Source: DASZHJ01 sp035604335
GTDB taxonomy: Bacteria; Pseudomonadota; Alphaproteobacteria; ATCC43930; CGMCC-115725
Length of the DNA stretch: 64,000 nt
Reading direction: 5' to 3'
NCBI GenBank assembly: GCA_035604335.1
Contig: DATNIT010000166.1
Location: 1-64,000, forward strand
Shown here: piece by piece, positions 10,756-18,006 of the stretch
How the letters are laid out: the number at the start of each line of letters is the position of its first letter
Position numbering within the stretch: position 1 is the stretch's first letter
Notes under the pieces: model-generated
Told to the model about the DNA's origin: nothing
Databases searched by the model: none
The model's input: the letters and a program-made list of their open reading frames with translations, nothing else
Translations under genes and position numbers: made by a program

Positions 10756-11403
10756 TTAGGCGGCGCGGAGCTCGAGATCCTCGTCGGGCTCCTGGCGGAG
10801 GTGCCGGGTCGGTTCGCCCGCCTCGTCCATGAATCCGCCGTCCCGGAGGCGTCGCACGACCGCGGTGAAGTGTGCGGCGGCGCGCCCCGTACCCGCGTTC
10901 TCGAGCCAATTCTGGTCGAGGAAGGACGCGAGTGCGGGATGCCCGAGTGCGACTTCCCAGAGGATACCGAGCAAGGAGACCATCGCCTCCTCGCGATCTC
11001 CAGCGATCTGCGTCAGCATTGCGACGCGGTCAGCCGCGGCACGGTCGACCGTGTCGGGGCCAGCGCCCAGACCGAAATCGATGACACGGCGGCGGACGGG
11101 CGACGCCAGCTGAAAATGCGCGACCTCGTGCACCAGCACGAAGGCCTCGGTCTCCGCGTACAACCGCTGGCCGTCCCAGCTAAGACCGGGATTGAGCGGT
11201 CGGTCGGCGACTCCCATGCCGAGCTCGCGCGCCAGCGCAAGTGCCTGCCTCCGATGCTGGTTGGCGATCGCGGCCGCGGCGCACTCGGGCGAGGTCGCGG
11301 CAATGGCCTCGAATACCCGCCGGGCGAGCGCGTCGGCCAAGCTGTCGCGGAATTGCCGAAGCACCTCCGGCAGCCGCTCCGGAAGGATCGGCGTCAGGAT
11401 CAT
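10756..11403 (-). CDS. Uncharacterised protein with HExxH zinc-peptidase motif
   Basis: A 215-residue protein I do not recognise. It carries HEVAH at residues 92-96 within a hydrophobic helix (AFVLVHEVAHFQLA), the classic zincin metal-binding pattern. Acidic residues further on, in the stretch around 122-137, could supply the third ligand. There is no signal peptide or membrane segment, so it should be cytoplasmic. It ends nine bases from the convergent dehydratase and lies 16 bases downstream of the RlpA-type gene on the same strand, so the two may form an operon. Peptidase activity is an inference from one motif only. Confidence 0.6.
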   Translation of the reverse strand: MILTPILPERLPEVLRQFRDSLADALARRVFEAIAATSPECAAAAIANQHRRQALALARELGMGVADRPLNPGLSWDGQRLYAETEAFVLVHEVAHFQLASPVRRRVIDFGLGAGPDTVDRAAADRVAMLTQIAGDREEAMVSLLGILWEVALGHPALASFLDQNWLENAGTGRAAAHFTAVVRRLRDGGFMDEAGEPTRHLRQEPDEDLELRAA

Positions 11404-11419
11404 CGCGTCGGTGAAAGCC

Positions 11420-11980
11420 CTAGGAGGGCCGGCGCCGCTCCAGCAAGTCGGGCTGTAAGGGATCTGTCGCCGTCCGCTCCAAGAGCGGCCTAACCGTCGG
11501 CATCGTCGGCTGGGTCGCCAAAGTGGTTGGCGCCGGCTGCGGCGGGAATTCCGGAACGATTGCGACCACGCCGATGCCCGCGTTGTGCAGGCCGATCAGC
11601 TCGCCGGCCTTGCGGGACAGATCGATCACGCGCTGCGTGTAGGTGGCGTTGCGGTCGTTGATCCGCACGACCACGCTCTGGCCGGTATTGAGATTGACCA
11701 CGCGCACGCGCGTCTCGAAGGGCAGGGTGGGGTGGGCCGCGGTCAGCGCCTTCTCGTTGAAGCGCTCGCCACTGGCCGTATTCTTGCCGCGCACGCTTGG
11801 GCCGCCATACCAGCTGGCTGTACCGACCTCGATGCGGGGCGCTTGATTGTAGCTGCCGGCGTCCACGGTGACCGCACCGTGCCCGCTGGGATCGCTGACC
11901 TGGGCGAAGCTCGGTGCCGCCGCAAGCGTAATCGCCGCACCAAAAACCCACCCCGCTGAAAGGCCTAGCCTACCTGCCAT
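11420..11980 (-). CDS. RlpA-type septal/lytic transglycosylase-like protein, no SPOR domain
   Basis: A 186-residue exported protein. The first 26 residues form a Sec signal peptide ending in SFA-Q. A double-psi beta-barrel follows from about residue 50 (GTASWYGGPSVRGKNTASGERF) through the conserved VRINDR and VIDLSRKAGELIG motifs. RlpA proteins cut peptidoglycan strands lacking stem peptides. The usual C-terminal SPOR domain is absent; a short proline-rich tail follows instead. A second, larger RlpA with SPOR lies at 16980-17939. This one precedes the HExxH protein and is followed upstream by a gene-poor stretch containing its promoter. Confidence 0.85.
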   Translation of the reverse strand: MAGRLGLSAGWVFGAAITLAAAPSFAQVSDPSGHGAVTVDAGSYNQAPRIEVGTASWYGGPSVRGKNTASGERFNEKALTAAHPTLPFETRVRVVNLNTGQSVVVRINDRNATYTQRVIDLSRKAGELIGLHNAGIGVVAIVPEFPPQPAPTTLATQPTMPTVRPLLERTATDPLQPDLLERRRPS

Positions 11981-12568
11981 GATCGGAACCCCCGAAGATG
12001 CGCCATGCTAACCATAATGGCTGAAACCGCGTTGTGAAAGCATAAACGGTGGGCATCCATGACAAAACTAGGACAAATGCAGAACCCGGCACCCCGCCCC
12101 TTATCACGGCGACTCGGATCGTGCCGTCCAGCACGCGCCTTACGACCGCAAATACTGCGGTTCGTGAGATGTGCCCGAGAACAATACTGCCAGGCCCTTT
12201 TTCAACTCGCTCGCACGCACGCGGATTGCTGCGGTAGACGGCTTCATTTGGAGATTGGTTTCGATGATGTGATCCATCAGCTAGGCGCTTAGCGACAGAG
12301 GAGCGGCCGCATTTCGCGCTCGCGGTCATGCACGCGTTCTCGAACACCTCCGCCGCATGGGCGATCTCCGGGTTGGCGATGGCATGGAGATATCGGCGCG
12401 GGATCGCACTGCCGATGCCGGACGCGCCCATTTGCTGACTGTCCACACATCTGGCCTGGCGTCTTCGGCTTCCACGCGCCCCGTGCACACCGCTCTATGA
12501 TCGTGTGCGGCCCCGCGACGGCCCGGCGCTACTTTCCGAAGGATGGCGACTGTTGGCGGGAGCGGAGC
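11981..12568. other. Gene-poor stretch between rlpA and tRNA-Ser
   Basis: 588 bases with no gene I can support. A minus-strand frame of 172 codons (11970-12488) spans it, but the translation is rich in Arg, Ser and Cys, shows no domain, and overlaps the rlpA start. Composition is patchier and less GC-rich than the surroundings, for example 12181-12290. The end nearest 12568 abuts the CCA end of tRNA-Ser, a common integration point for mobile elements, so a decayed remnant is possible. No integrase fragment or repeat of the tRNA 3' end was found. Confidence 0.5.
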
Positions 12569-12658
12569 TGGCGGACGGGGTGGGATTCGAACCCACGAGG
12601 CCCTTGCGGACCTGCCGGTTTTCAAGACCGGTGCCTTCAACCGCTCGGCCACCCGTCC
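12569..12658 (-). tRNA. tRNA-Ser (anticodon UGA)
   Basis: On the minus strand a 90-nucleotide tRNA folds from 12658 to 12569. The acceptor stem is GGACGGG paired with CCCGTCC, the discriminator is G, and the CCA end is encoded. The anticodon loop CTTGAAA sits between the stem arms CCGGT and ACCGG, giving anticodon TGA (reads UCA and related serine codons). A long variable arm (GCAGGTCCGCAAGGGCCT region) and the T arm GTGGG-TTCGAAT-CCCAC are typical of tRNA-Ser. It stands alone between a gene-poor stretch and the tmpB-like gene. Confidence 0.96.
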
Positions 12659-12727
12659 GCAGATATAGTGCGCTGACGCCCGAGCCATCATATCCGACCG
12701 CGCACTGAGCGAAGAGGCCCGCCGCCC

Positions 12728-13264
12728 TCAAAGCGCCAATCGCGCGACCGTCGCCCGGTAGGTCTCGAGCTGCGGCACCTCAAGGCCCGCGACCTTGCCG
12801 CGGTCATCCCAGCGCCGTAGCCGAACGGCCTCGGCGGCGTGCGGACGGCCCGCGAAGGCCGCCGCATCCCCGGCACTCATCGGGCCACCCTGCTTGGCCA
12901 GCGAATGCCGCGACGCTTCGGAGAGAACGGCGAAATAGCCGGGCTCGGCCGCGCAGAGATATCGCTTGGCGGCGACGTGCAGTCGCACGGGCTCGCTGAC
13001 CGCCGGAGGAAAGCGGGCGGCGAGCCAGTCGCCGCCGGAGCGGTCGTGCTTATGGTATCCGAAGCGATCGTCGCGCTCCTCGAGGAAGTGCCCGACGTCG
13101 TGCAGCAGCGCCGCCAGACACAGGGTTTCGTCGGCTCCTTCGACTCGGGCGAGCGCGGCTGTCTGCAGGCTGTGCTCGGCGATGGTCACGCCTTCCCCAT
13201 AGGTCTCGCCGCCGTAGGTGGCGAACAGACCTGCAATTTCGTCGAAGACGGTCTTGCCGCTCAT
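12728..13264 (-). CDS. tmpB: HD-domain mixed-valence di-iron oxygenase, TmpB/PhnZ-like
   Basis: A 178-residue HD-fold protein with likely iron ligands His31, His55-Asp56 (LLHDVGHF), a His at 71/73, His96 (LHVAAKRYLC) and Asp153/154 (RRWDDRGK). This is the pattern of PhnZ and TmpB. Those enzymes use O2 to cleave the carbon-phosphorus bond of a 1-hydroxy-2-aminoethylphosphonate or its trimethylated form, releasing glycine or glycine betaine plus phosphate. A Tyr22/Glu24 pair sits where PhnZ has its lid residues. The ATG overlaps the stop of the upstream TmpA-like dioxygenase as ATGA, the strongest argument for this role over a generic HD phosphohydrolase. Confidence 0.8.
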   Translation of the reverse strand: MSGKTVFDEIAGLFATYGGETYGEGVTIAEHSLQTAALARVEGADETLCLAALLHDVGHFLEERDDRFGYHKHDRSGGDWLAARFPPAVSEPVRLHVAAKRYLCAAEPGYFAVLSEASRHSLAKQGGPMSAGDAAAFAGRPHAAEAVRLRRWDDRGKVAGLEVPQLETYRATVARLAL

Positions 13265-14397
13265 GTCTCGCGCTCGAGAACGCGGAGCTTGGACATCAGG
13301 GAGTCCGCGTCGGCATAGGCACCTTGCAGATGCCGCCGGCCGCCGTCGAACCCGCGCCGGCCATGGAGCACCCTCCGGTTATCGACGATGAAGAGATCGC
13401 CGGGCCGCAAGCGGAAGCCGACGGTCATCGCGGGATCGTGGAGCAGCCGGCCGAACTTGCGATGAGCCGCGTAGAAAGCCGGCAGCGCATCGGGATCGAG
13501 ATCGATCGGCCCGATCGAGCGGCTGTTGTAGCGGATCGTGCGCAGTTCGCCGTCGACGTCGAGCTCGATGAGCGGCGCTGTGTGGCGCAGGTCGACCGTG
13601 CCCGGCTCGGCGTAGCGGAAGGGTACTTTCGTCGTTGCGAGGAGATCGAAGGCCTCGGGCGCCTCTCCGCGCAATCGCTCGGCGACCGCGAACCCGTCGA
13701 CCACGATGGACTCGCCGCCCTCGCCGGCGGCCTCGAGACAATGCAGGAGCTGCAGTTGCGGCACGGGATCGCGGTAGGGATTGTCGGTGTGGTTGCCGAG
13801 CGCCATCGCGGTGAAGGCGAGATTCTGCGGCTCCTCCACCGAGACGACGTCGAAGAGGCGTCCGTAGTTGGTTTCGCGGACGTATCCGAACAAGCCGACC
13901 ACGTCGCAAACGGCTCCGGGCGTCGCGGGGACGCCATGGAGCAGCGCGAAGCCGAGACGGTCCACGTGGCGAAGCCAGCCTAAGAGCGCCGCCTTGTCAC
14001 GCGCCACCGCGGCGTAATCGGCCGCGGGAAGCGGATGGCTCGCCAAGGCGGCGTCCCAGAGTTGCGGGGCGCGCCGCCGCTCCGCGCGGGACGCGGGGTC
14101 GAGCGCGTGCCGGCGCAGCCAGGCCGGATCGAACAGCGACGGACGCTCGAAGCACGCGAACGCGACCTCGATGCCGGTGGCGAGGATGTGAGCGACGCGG
14201 ACGACGACATGCTCCGGCAGCTCGACCGCATCCAACAGCCTCTGACCTTCGGCGCCGCGGCGGGTCTCGGGTCGATTGTCCGCGAGCCAGAGGGCGGGGA
14301 AGCGGCTCATGCGCCCGTCTGCCCACGTCACCGCCACCATCCCGCCGCCATCCTCGATCGCGAGGCTCGCGGGAGAGAAACTCGCGTGGGTATCCAT
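13261..14397 (-). CDS. tmpA: Fe(II)/2-oxoglutarate dioxygenase, TmpA / gamma-butyrobetaine hydroxylase-like
   Basis: A 378-residue protein with an N-terminal GBBH-like domain (about 12-95) and a TauD/TfdA dioxygenase domain. The iron-binding triad is His203 and Asp205 (GNHTDNPYRD) and His345 (VLHGRRGF). TmpA hydroxylates 2-trimethylaminoethylphosphonate at C1, making the substrate of TmpB. Alone it could equally be gamma-butyrobetaine hydroxylase, but the coupled HD oxygenase favours the phosphonate role. It starts three bases after the stop of a Crp-type regulator, so regulator, dioxygenase and HD enzyme form one operon. No phosphonate transporter is in the window. Confidence 0.8.
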   Translation of the reverse strand: MDTHASFSPASLAIEDGGGMVAVTWADGRMSRFPALWLADNRPETRRGAEGQRLLDAVELPEHVVVRVAHILATGIEVAFACFERPSLFDPAWLRRHALDPASRAERRRAPQLWDAALASHPLPAADYAAVARDKAALLGWLRHVDRLGFALLHGVPATPGAVCDVVGLFGYVRETNYGRLFDVVSVEEPQNLAFTAMALGNHTDNPYRDPVPQLQLLHCLEAAGEGGESIVVDGFAVAERLRGEAPEAFDLLATTKVPFRYAEPGTVDLRHTAPLIELDVDGELRTIRYNSRSIGPIDLDPDALPAFYAAHRKFGRLLHDPAMTVGFRLRPGDLFIVDNRRVLHGRRGFDGGRRHLQGAYADADSLMSKLRVLERET

Positions 14398-14400
14398 GCC

Positions 14401-15111
14401 TCAGCCCGTCTCCTCCGCCACCAGCGCCCTCAGGCTCTCGGGCCGGCAGATCACGATCATGCCGTCTTCGACGGCGATCAGGCCGCGCTCGCGCCAAATA
14501 CCGAGCTCCTTGTTCACGCGCTCGCGCGTGGCGCCGATCATGTGGGCGAGGTCCTGCTGAGACAGCTTGAAAGCGATCCGCACGCCCCGCGGATCCGGCT
14601 TGCCGTGTACCTCGGCCAGGCTGAGCAGGCGCTTGGCGAGCCGCGCGGGCAGGTGCAGGAACACGGTGTCCTCGATGAACTCGACGTTCATGCGGATCCG
14701 GCCGCACAGCACCGGCAAGATGGCTACGCCGAGCTCGGGATGGTCGTGCAGGAACGGCACGAAGTGGTCGCGATGGATCTGGAGCAAGTCGACCGCCTTC
14801 ATGGCGCGCGCGCTCGCCGTCCGGGGGCCGCCGTCGAGGAGCGCGATCTCGCCAAACATCTCGCCGGGCTCGAGGATGTTGAGGATGGCTTCCTCGCCCT
14901 CGGAGGACACGGTGTAGATGCACACCCGGCCCATCAGTACGCCGCAGAGCGCGTTGCCGGGATCGCCTTTGGCGAAAATCTCGTCGTTGGGCTGGAAGTG
15001 CCGGACGGTCGCGAATTTCACCAGGCCGTCGAGCAGGGCGGGCGATGCGTCGCGGAACAGCATGTGCCGCGCGAGCAGGGCGCGAAGAGCTTCGGGGGGA
15101 TAACGGGTCAT
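14401..15111 (-). CDS. Crp/Fnr-family transcriptional regulator heading the tmpAB operon
   Basis: A 236-residue regulator with an N-terminal cyclic-nucleotide-binding-type barrel and a C-terminal winged helix. The phosphate-binding-cassette-like segment FGEIALLDGGPRTASARA strongly resembles that of cAMP-binding CRP. The recognition helix ATRERVNKEL keeps the Arg-Glu-x-x-x-Lys/Arg spacing CRP uses to read TGTGA half-sites. No FNR-type cysteine cluster is present. The second of two adjacent ATGs is chosen because GAGG lies six bases upstream. It is the first gene of a three-gene operon with tmpA and tmpB. Two CRP-type boxes lie in the upstream region, so autoregulation is plausible. Confidence 0.88.
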   Translation of the reverse strand: MTRYPPEALRALLARHMLFRDASPALLDGLVKFATVRHFQPNDEIFAKGDPGNALCGVLMGRVCIYTVSSEGEEAILNILEPGEMFGEIALLDGGPRTASARAMKAVDLLQIHRDHFVPFLHDHPELGVAILPVLCGRIRMNVEFIEDTVFLHLPARLAKRLLSLAEVHGKPDPRGVRIAFKLSQQDLAHMIGATRERVNKELGIWRERGLIAVEDGMIVICRPESLRALVAEETG

Positions 15112-15253
15112 CATGAACCTCGCCGCAAACAATTTTCGGGGCCCACCCCGCTGACGGCGGACCGGGCCCGGAGCCGCTGCCGGTCTCTTTCTACCGCAAC
15201 TTCATGCGCGGCGGCAGCAGAACCGCTTCTAGCGGATCGGCGGCCATCCGGGG

Positions 15254-15269
15254 CTGTGACGGGGTTCAC
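15254..15269. promoter_or_regulatory. CRP-type box, perfect TGTGA-N6-TCACA
   Basis: TGTGA at 15254-15258, six bases, then TCACA at 15265-15269: a perfect match to the CRP core. It lies in the divergent region between the Crp-like regulator (start 15111) and the 66-residue protein (start 15390). The regulator's recognition helix suits this half-site, so it is the likely binder, though a genomic CRP elsewhere could also bind. Confidence 0.65.
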
Positions 15270-15293
15270 AGGGCGCCCGCGATTTCCTCCCTA

Positions 15294-15309
15294 CTGTGAC
15301 AGCGGTCAC
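15294..15309. promoter_or_regulatory. Second CRP-type box, TGTGA-N6-TCACT
   Basis: TGTGA at 15294-15298, six bases, then TCACT at 15305-15309, one mismatch from the CRP core. Its centre (15301.5) is exactly 40 bases from that of the first box, close to four helical turns, so both sites face nearly the same side of the DNA. It lies 81 bases upstream of the ATG of the small plus-strand gene, a spacing that could suit activation. Confidence 0.6.
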
Positions 15310-15389
15310 TTGGAACCGGGCGTGCCGGGGCCAATTGAGCCGCAAGCCGGCGGGCATCGCCGGTATCGGCGAGAGTGATGGAGGGTTTC

Positions 15390-15590
15390 ATGACACTCAC
15401 ACTGACGGCGGGCACTCTGGTCTCCCCGACCTCGATCCTCAAGAGCCGCCGGGCGCGCGCCGCGCTCCGCGCGACCATCTATGCCCCGATCGACGACCAC
15501 CGCACGGCGGCCTCCAATAGCGACATCGGAGCGGCGTGGGTTGCGGCGGGGTTGGTGGGCTTGGCTCTGCTCGCCACTCTGGCGATCTGA
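15390..15590 (+). CDS. Small 66-residue protein with C-terminal membrane helix
   Basis: I do not recognise this protein. It begins MTLTLTAG, has a basic middle (KSRRARAALR), and ends with one hydrophobic helix of about 17 residues (AAWVAAGLVGLALLATL), so it may be anchored in the membrane by its tail. The ATG at 15390 is preceded by GGAGGG at ideal spacing, which is the main reason to call it a gene. Two CRP-type boxes lie 81-136 bases upstream. It is on the plus strand, divergent from the Crp-tmpAB operon. Conservation in related genomes would settle whether it is real. Confidence 0.5.
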   Translation: MTLTLTAGTLVSPTSILKSRRARAALRATIYAPIDDHRTAASNSDIGAAWVAAGLVGLALLATLAI

Positions 15591-15947
15591 GCGACCGGGG
15601 GGAGGCCGTTGCATGATTCAAGGCAATCCCGGGCGCCCGGCACCGTCCTGCATGCGTCCGCGGTTTGGCGGCGAGCGGGCGTCCGCTCGAGGAAACTGCG
15701 CACCGCCATCGCTGCGGTGCTTCTCTGCGCGGGCGTGATGATCCTGCCCGGGCTCGCCGCATTGAACCTGGCGGTCGGGCTCGGGTGTCGGCACCTCGAC
15801 CGGGCGGGGTGCCTCGCGCTGCTTCTGCCACCGGCCGAATAGCCCAAGACTTGCCAATCCTGTTGCGGGGACTCCGCGCCGCATGGCATGAGATGCCGCC
15901 GCGGCCGGCGAATGGCTCGCCCGCCGCTGGGATGGCTCGGTGGTCGC
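15591..15947 (+). other. 357-base interval with one possible small membrane ORF
   Basis: This stretch before the MltB-type gene has no confident gene. A run GGGGGGAGG at about 15596-15604 precedes two overlapping candidates. One is a TTG-initiated 77-residue frame (15609-15842) with a single hydrophobic helix (TAIAAVLLCAGVMILPGLAA). The other is an ATG-initiated 41-residue frame (15613-15738) without features. Ribosome-binding spacing favours the ATG while the helix favours the TTG, so neither is called. The rest should contain the promoter of the transglycosylase gene. Confidence 0.3.
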
Positions 15948-16928
15948 ATGTCACGTCTTACGAAAGCCCCGATCTTCATGCTGGGCGCATGGCTTGCGCT
16001 GGTGTCGCAGACGGGGGCGGGGCGCGCCGCGGAGGTCGACTTTGCCACCTGGCTCGGGGGCGTGCGGCAGGAAGCGATCGCGCAAGGCATACGCCCGCAG
16101 TCCGTGACCCAGGCGCTGGCGGGCGCGCATCAGATCGACCGCGTGCTCGAGCTCGATCGGCATCAACCCGAGACCACGCTCACCTTCGAGCAATACATCG
16201 ATCTCGTGGTGTCGCCGCAGCGGGTTCAGCAGGGGCATCAGAACCTGCAGGACCACCGCGGGCTTTTGGAGCAGGTCTCGCGCCGATACGCGGTGCAGCC
16301 CCGCTTCATCGTGGCGCTCTGGGGGATCGAGAGCAATTACGGGAAAGGCAGCGGCGATTTTCCCGAGATCTCCGCCCTCGCCACGCTCGCTTATGACGGC
16401 CGGCGCAGCGCCTATTTCCGCAAGGAGCTGATGGCGGCGATCAAGATCGTCGACCAAGGCTGGATCCGCCCGGAGGACATGCTGGGCTCGTGGGCCGGCG
16501 CCATGGGCCAATGCCAGTTCATGCCGTCGAGCTACCTGCAGTTCGCGGTCAGCTACAACGACGACGGGCGGCGCGACATCTGGCACCGCCACGAGGATAT
16601 CTTTGCCTCCATCGCCAATTACCTCGCGCGCTCGGGCTGGCACGGCGACGAGAGCTGGGGCCGCCGCGTCTTTCTGCCGGCCGGTTTCGACGCGAGCCTA
16701 GCCGGGCTCAACAATCGCAAGCCGCTGGCGGAATGGCAGCGGCTCGGCATCCGCGCGCTCGACGGCCGCGACCTCGTCACCCGCGAGCGGGAGGCATCGT
16801 TGATCCTGCCGGATGGCCCAACGGGGCCGGCGCTGCTGGCGTTCTCGAACTTCCGCGCCACGCTCAAGTGGAACAATTCGAGCTATTTCGCAGCCGCCGT
16901 CGGCTACCTTGCCGATGGATTCGAATGA
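15948..16928 (+). CDS. Lytic murein transglycosylase, MltB family
   Basis: A 326-residue periplasmic enzyme that cleaves the glycan strand of peptidoglycan to a 1,6-anhydro-MurNAc end. Residues 1-28 are a signal peptide (hydrophobic core MLGAWLALV, cleavage near GRAA). The SLT domain has the catalytic Glu128 in LWGIESNYGKGSG, then AGAMGQCQFMPSSYL and the RRDIW motif, all diagnostic of the MltB family. No lipobox is present, so it is a soluble form. The ATG at 15948 is chosen because it begins the signal peptide; in-frame codons upstream add an arginine-rich stretch. It is followed 51 bases later by an RlpA-type lipoprotein. Confidence 0.93.
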   Translation: MSRLTKAPIFMLGAWLALVSQTGAGRAAEVDFATWLGGVRQEAIAQGIRPQSVTQALAGAHQIDRVLELDRHQPETTLTFEQYIDLVVSPQRVQQGHQNLQDHRGLLEQVSRRYAVQPRFIVALWGIESNYGKGSGDFPEISALATLAYDGRRSAYFRKELMAAIKIVDQGWIRPEDMLGSWAGAMGQCQFMPSSYLQFAVSYNDDGRRDIWHRHEDIFASIANYLARSGWHGDESWGRRVFLPAGFDASLAGLNNRKPLAEWQRLGIRALDGRDLVTREREASLILPDGPTGPALLAFSNFRATLKWNNSSYFAAAVGYLADGFE

Positions 16929-16979
16929 CGGTATCTTGCCAGTAATAGCGGGCGCCCGCGCGGAGGGAGCCACTAGATC

Positions 16980-17939
16980 GTGATAAATGCAAGACGTTTG
17001 CTGGCTCTGGCCGCCGCGGCCGGACTGGCCATCGTGGCGGCGTGCGGCACGTCGGAGAAGGTCCAGCCGACCGCGGGCGCGGCAGGCTCGGGGCGTGGGC
17101 TCTACAAGGTCGGCAAGCCGTACCAAGTTGATGGGATCTGGTATTACCCCAAGCAAGACTTGAATTACGACGAGACCGGCATCGCCTCCTGGTACGGCGA
17201 GCAGTTTCATGGGCACGATACCGCCAACGGCGAGATCTTCGATTTGAATAGCCTTACGGCCGCGCATCACACGCTTCCGATGCCGAGCATCGTGCAGGTG
17301 ACCAATCTGGAGAACGGCCGCTCGCTGGAGCTGCGCGTCAACGACCGCGGGCCCTTCGCGGGCGCTAGAATCATTGATGTCTCGCGCAAGGCGGCGGAGC
17401 TCCTCGGGTTCGAGCGAAACGGCACGGCGAAGGTGCGGGTGCGCGTGCTGCAAGCCGAGACCATGCAGGCCCAGGCGGTGGCTCGGCGCAATGGCAGCGA
17501 GGAGGTACCGGGCGGGCCGATCGAGGTCGCGCAAGCGGCGCCGCGTACCGCCGTCGATGCGCAGCCGCTGGCGCCTCTGCCTGGTACGCGGGCCGCGCCG
17601 CCATCGCAGACCGCCAGCATCATTCCGGTGAAGGCGGGGCCTGCTCCGGATCCCGTCCTCGTCGACCCGCCGCTGACCGGGAAGGTCACGATGGGCGCCG
17701 CCAGGCCGAACGCGCAGATCTATATCCAGGCCGGCGCTTTTGCGCAGATGGATAATGCCAATCGCGTGCGCCAGCGGATCGCCGGCCTCGGCAGCGCGCA
17801 GATCACTGCGGTCCGCGTCAACGGCAACAACCTCTTCCGAGTGCGGCTCGGACCGATCGCGAGCGTCGACGAGGCGGACAGGATCCTCACGCGAGTGCTC
17901 GCCAACGGATTGCCGGACGCGAAGATCGTGGTGGATTGA
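16980..17939 (+). CDS. rlpA: RlpA-type lipoprotein with SPOR domain
   Basis: A 319-residue septal-ring lipoprotein. A GTG start (GGAGGG upstream) opens a lipoprotein signal peptide with lipobox IVAAC, giving lipidated Cys22. The double-psi barrel spans about residues 60-155 (GIASWYGEQFHGHDTANGE, LRVNDRGPFA, RIIDVSRKAAELLG). A Pro/Ala-rich linker leads to a C-terminal SPOR domain (about 240-319, IYIQAGAFAQMDNANRVRQR), which binds denuded glycan at the division site. It sits directly before the D,D-carboxypeptidase, the usual alphaproteobacterial order. Compare the SPOR-less paralogue at 11420-11980. Confidence 0.93.
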   Translation: MINARRLLALAAAAGLAIVAACGTSEKVQPTAGAAGSGRGLYKVGKPYQVDGIWYYPKQDLNYDETGIASWYGEQFHGHDTANGEIFDLNSLTAAHHTLPMPSIVQVTNLENGRSLELRVNDRGPFAGARIIDVSRKAAELLGFERNGTAKVRVRVLQAETMQAQAVARRNGSEEVPGGPIEVAQAAPRTAVDAQPLAPLPGTRAAPPSQTASIIPVKAGPAPDPVLVDPPLTGKVTMGAARPNAQIYIQAGAFAQMDNANRVRQRIAGLGSAQITAVRVNGNNLFRVRLGPIASVDEADRILTRVLANGLPDAKIVVD

Positions 17940-18006
17940 GCCGACGCTCCACAATTCCGGCGTAATACCGGGCTAGAAACAGGGCGTGCGCGTGGGATGG
18001 GGTAGC

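Noticed and set aside
11970..12488. 172-codon minus-strand frame in the gene-poor stretch
   Set aside because: Overlaps the rlpA start, has no ribosome-binding site or domain, and composition unlike the surrounding genes.
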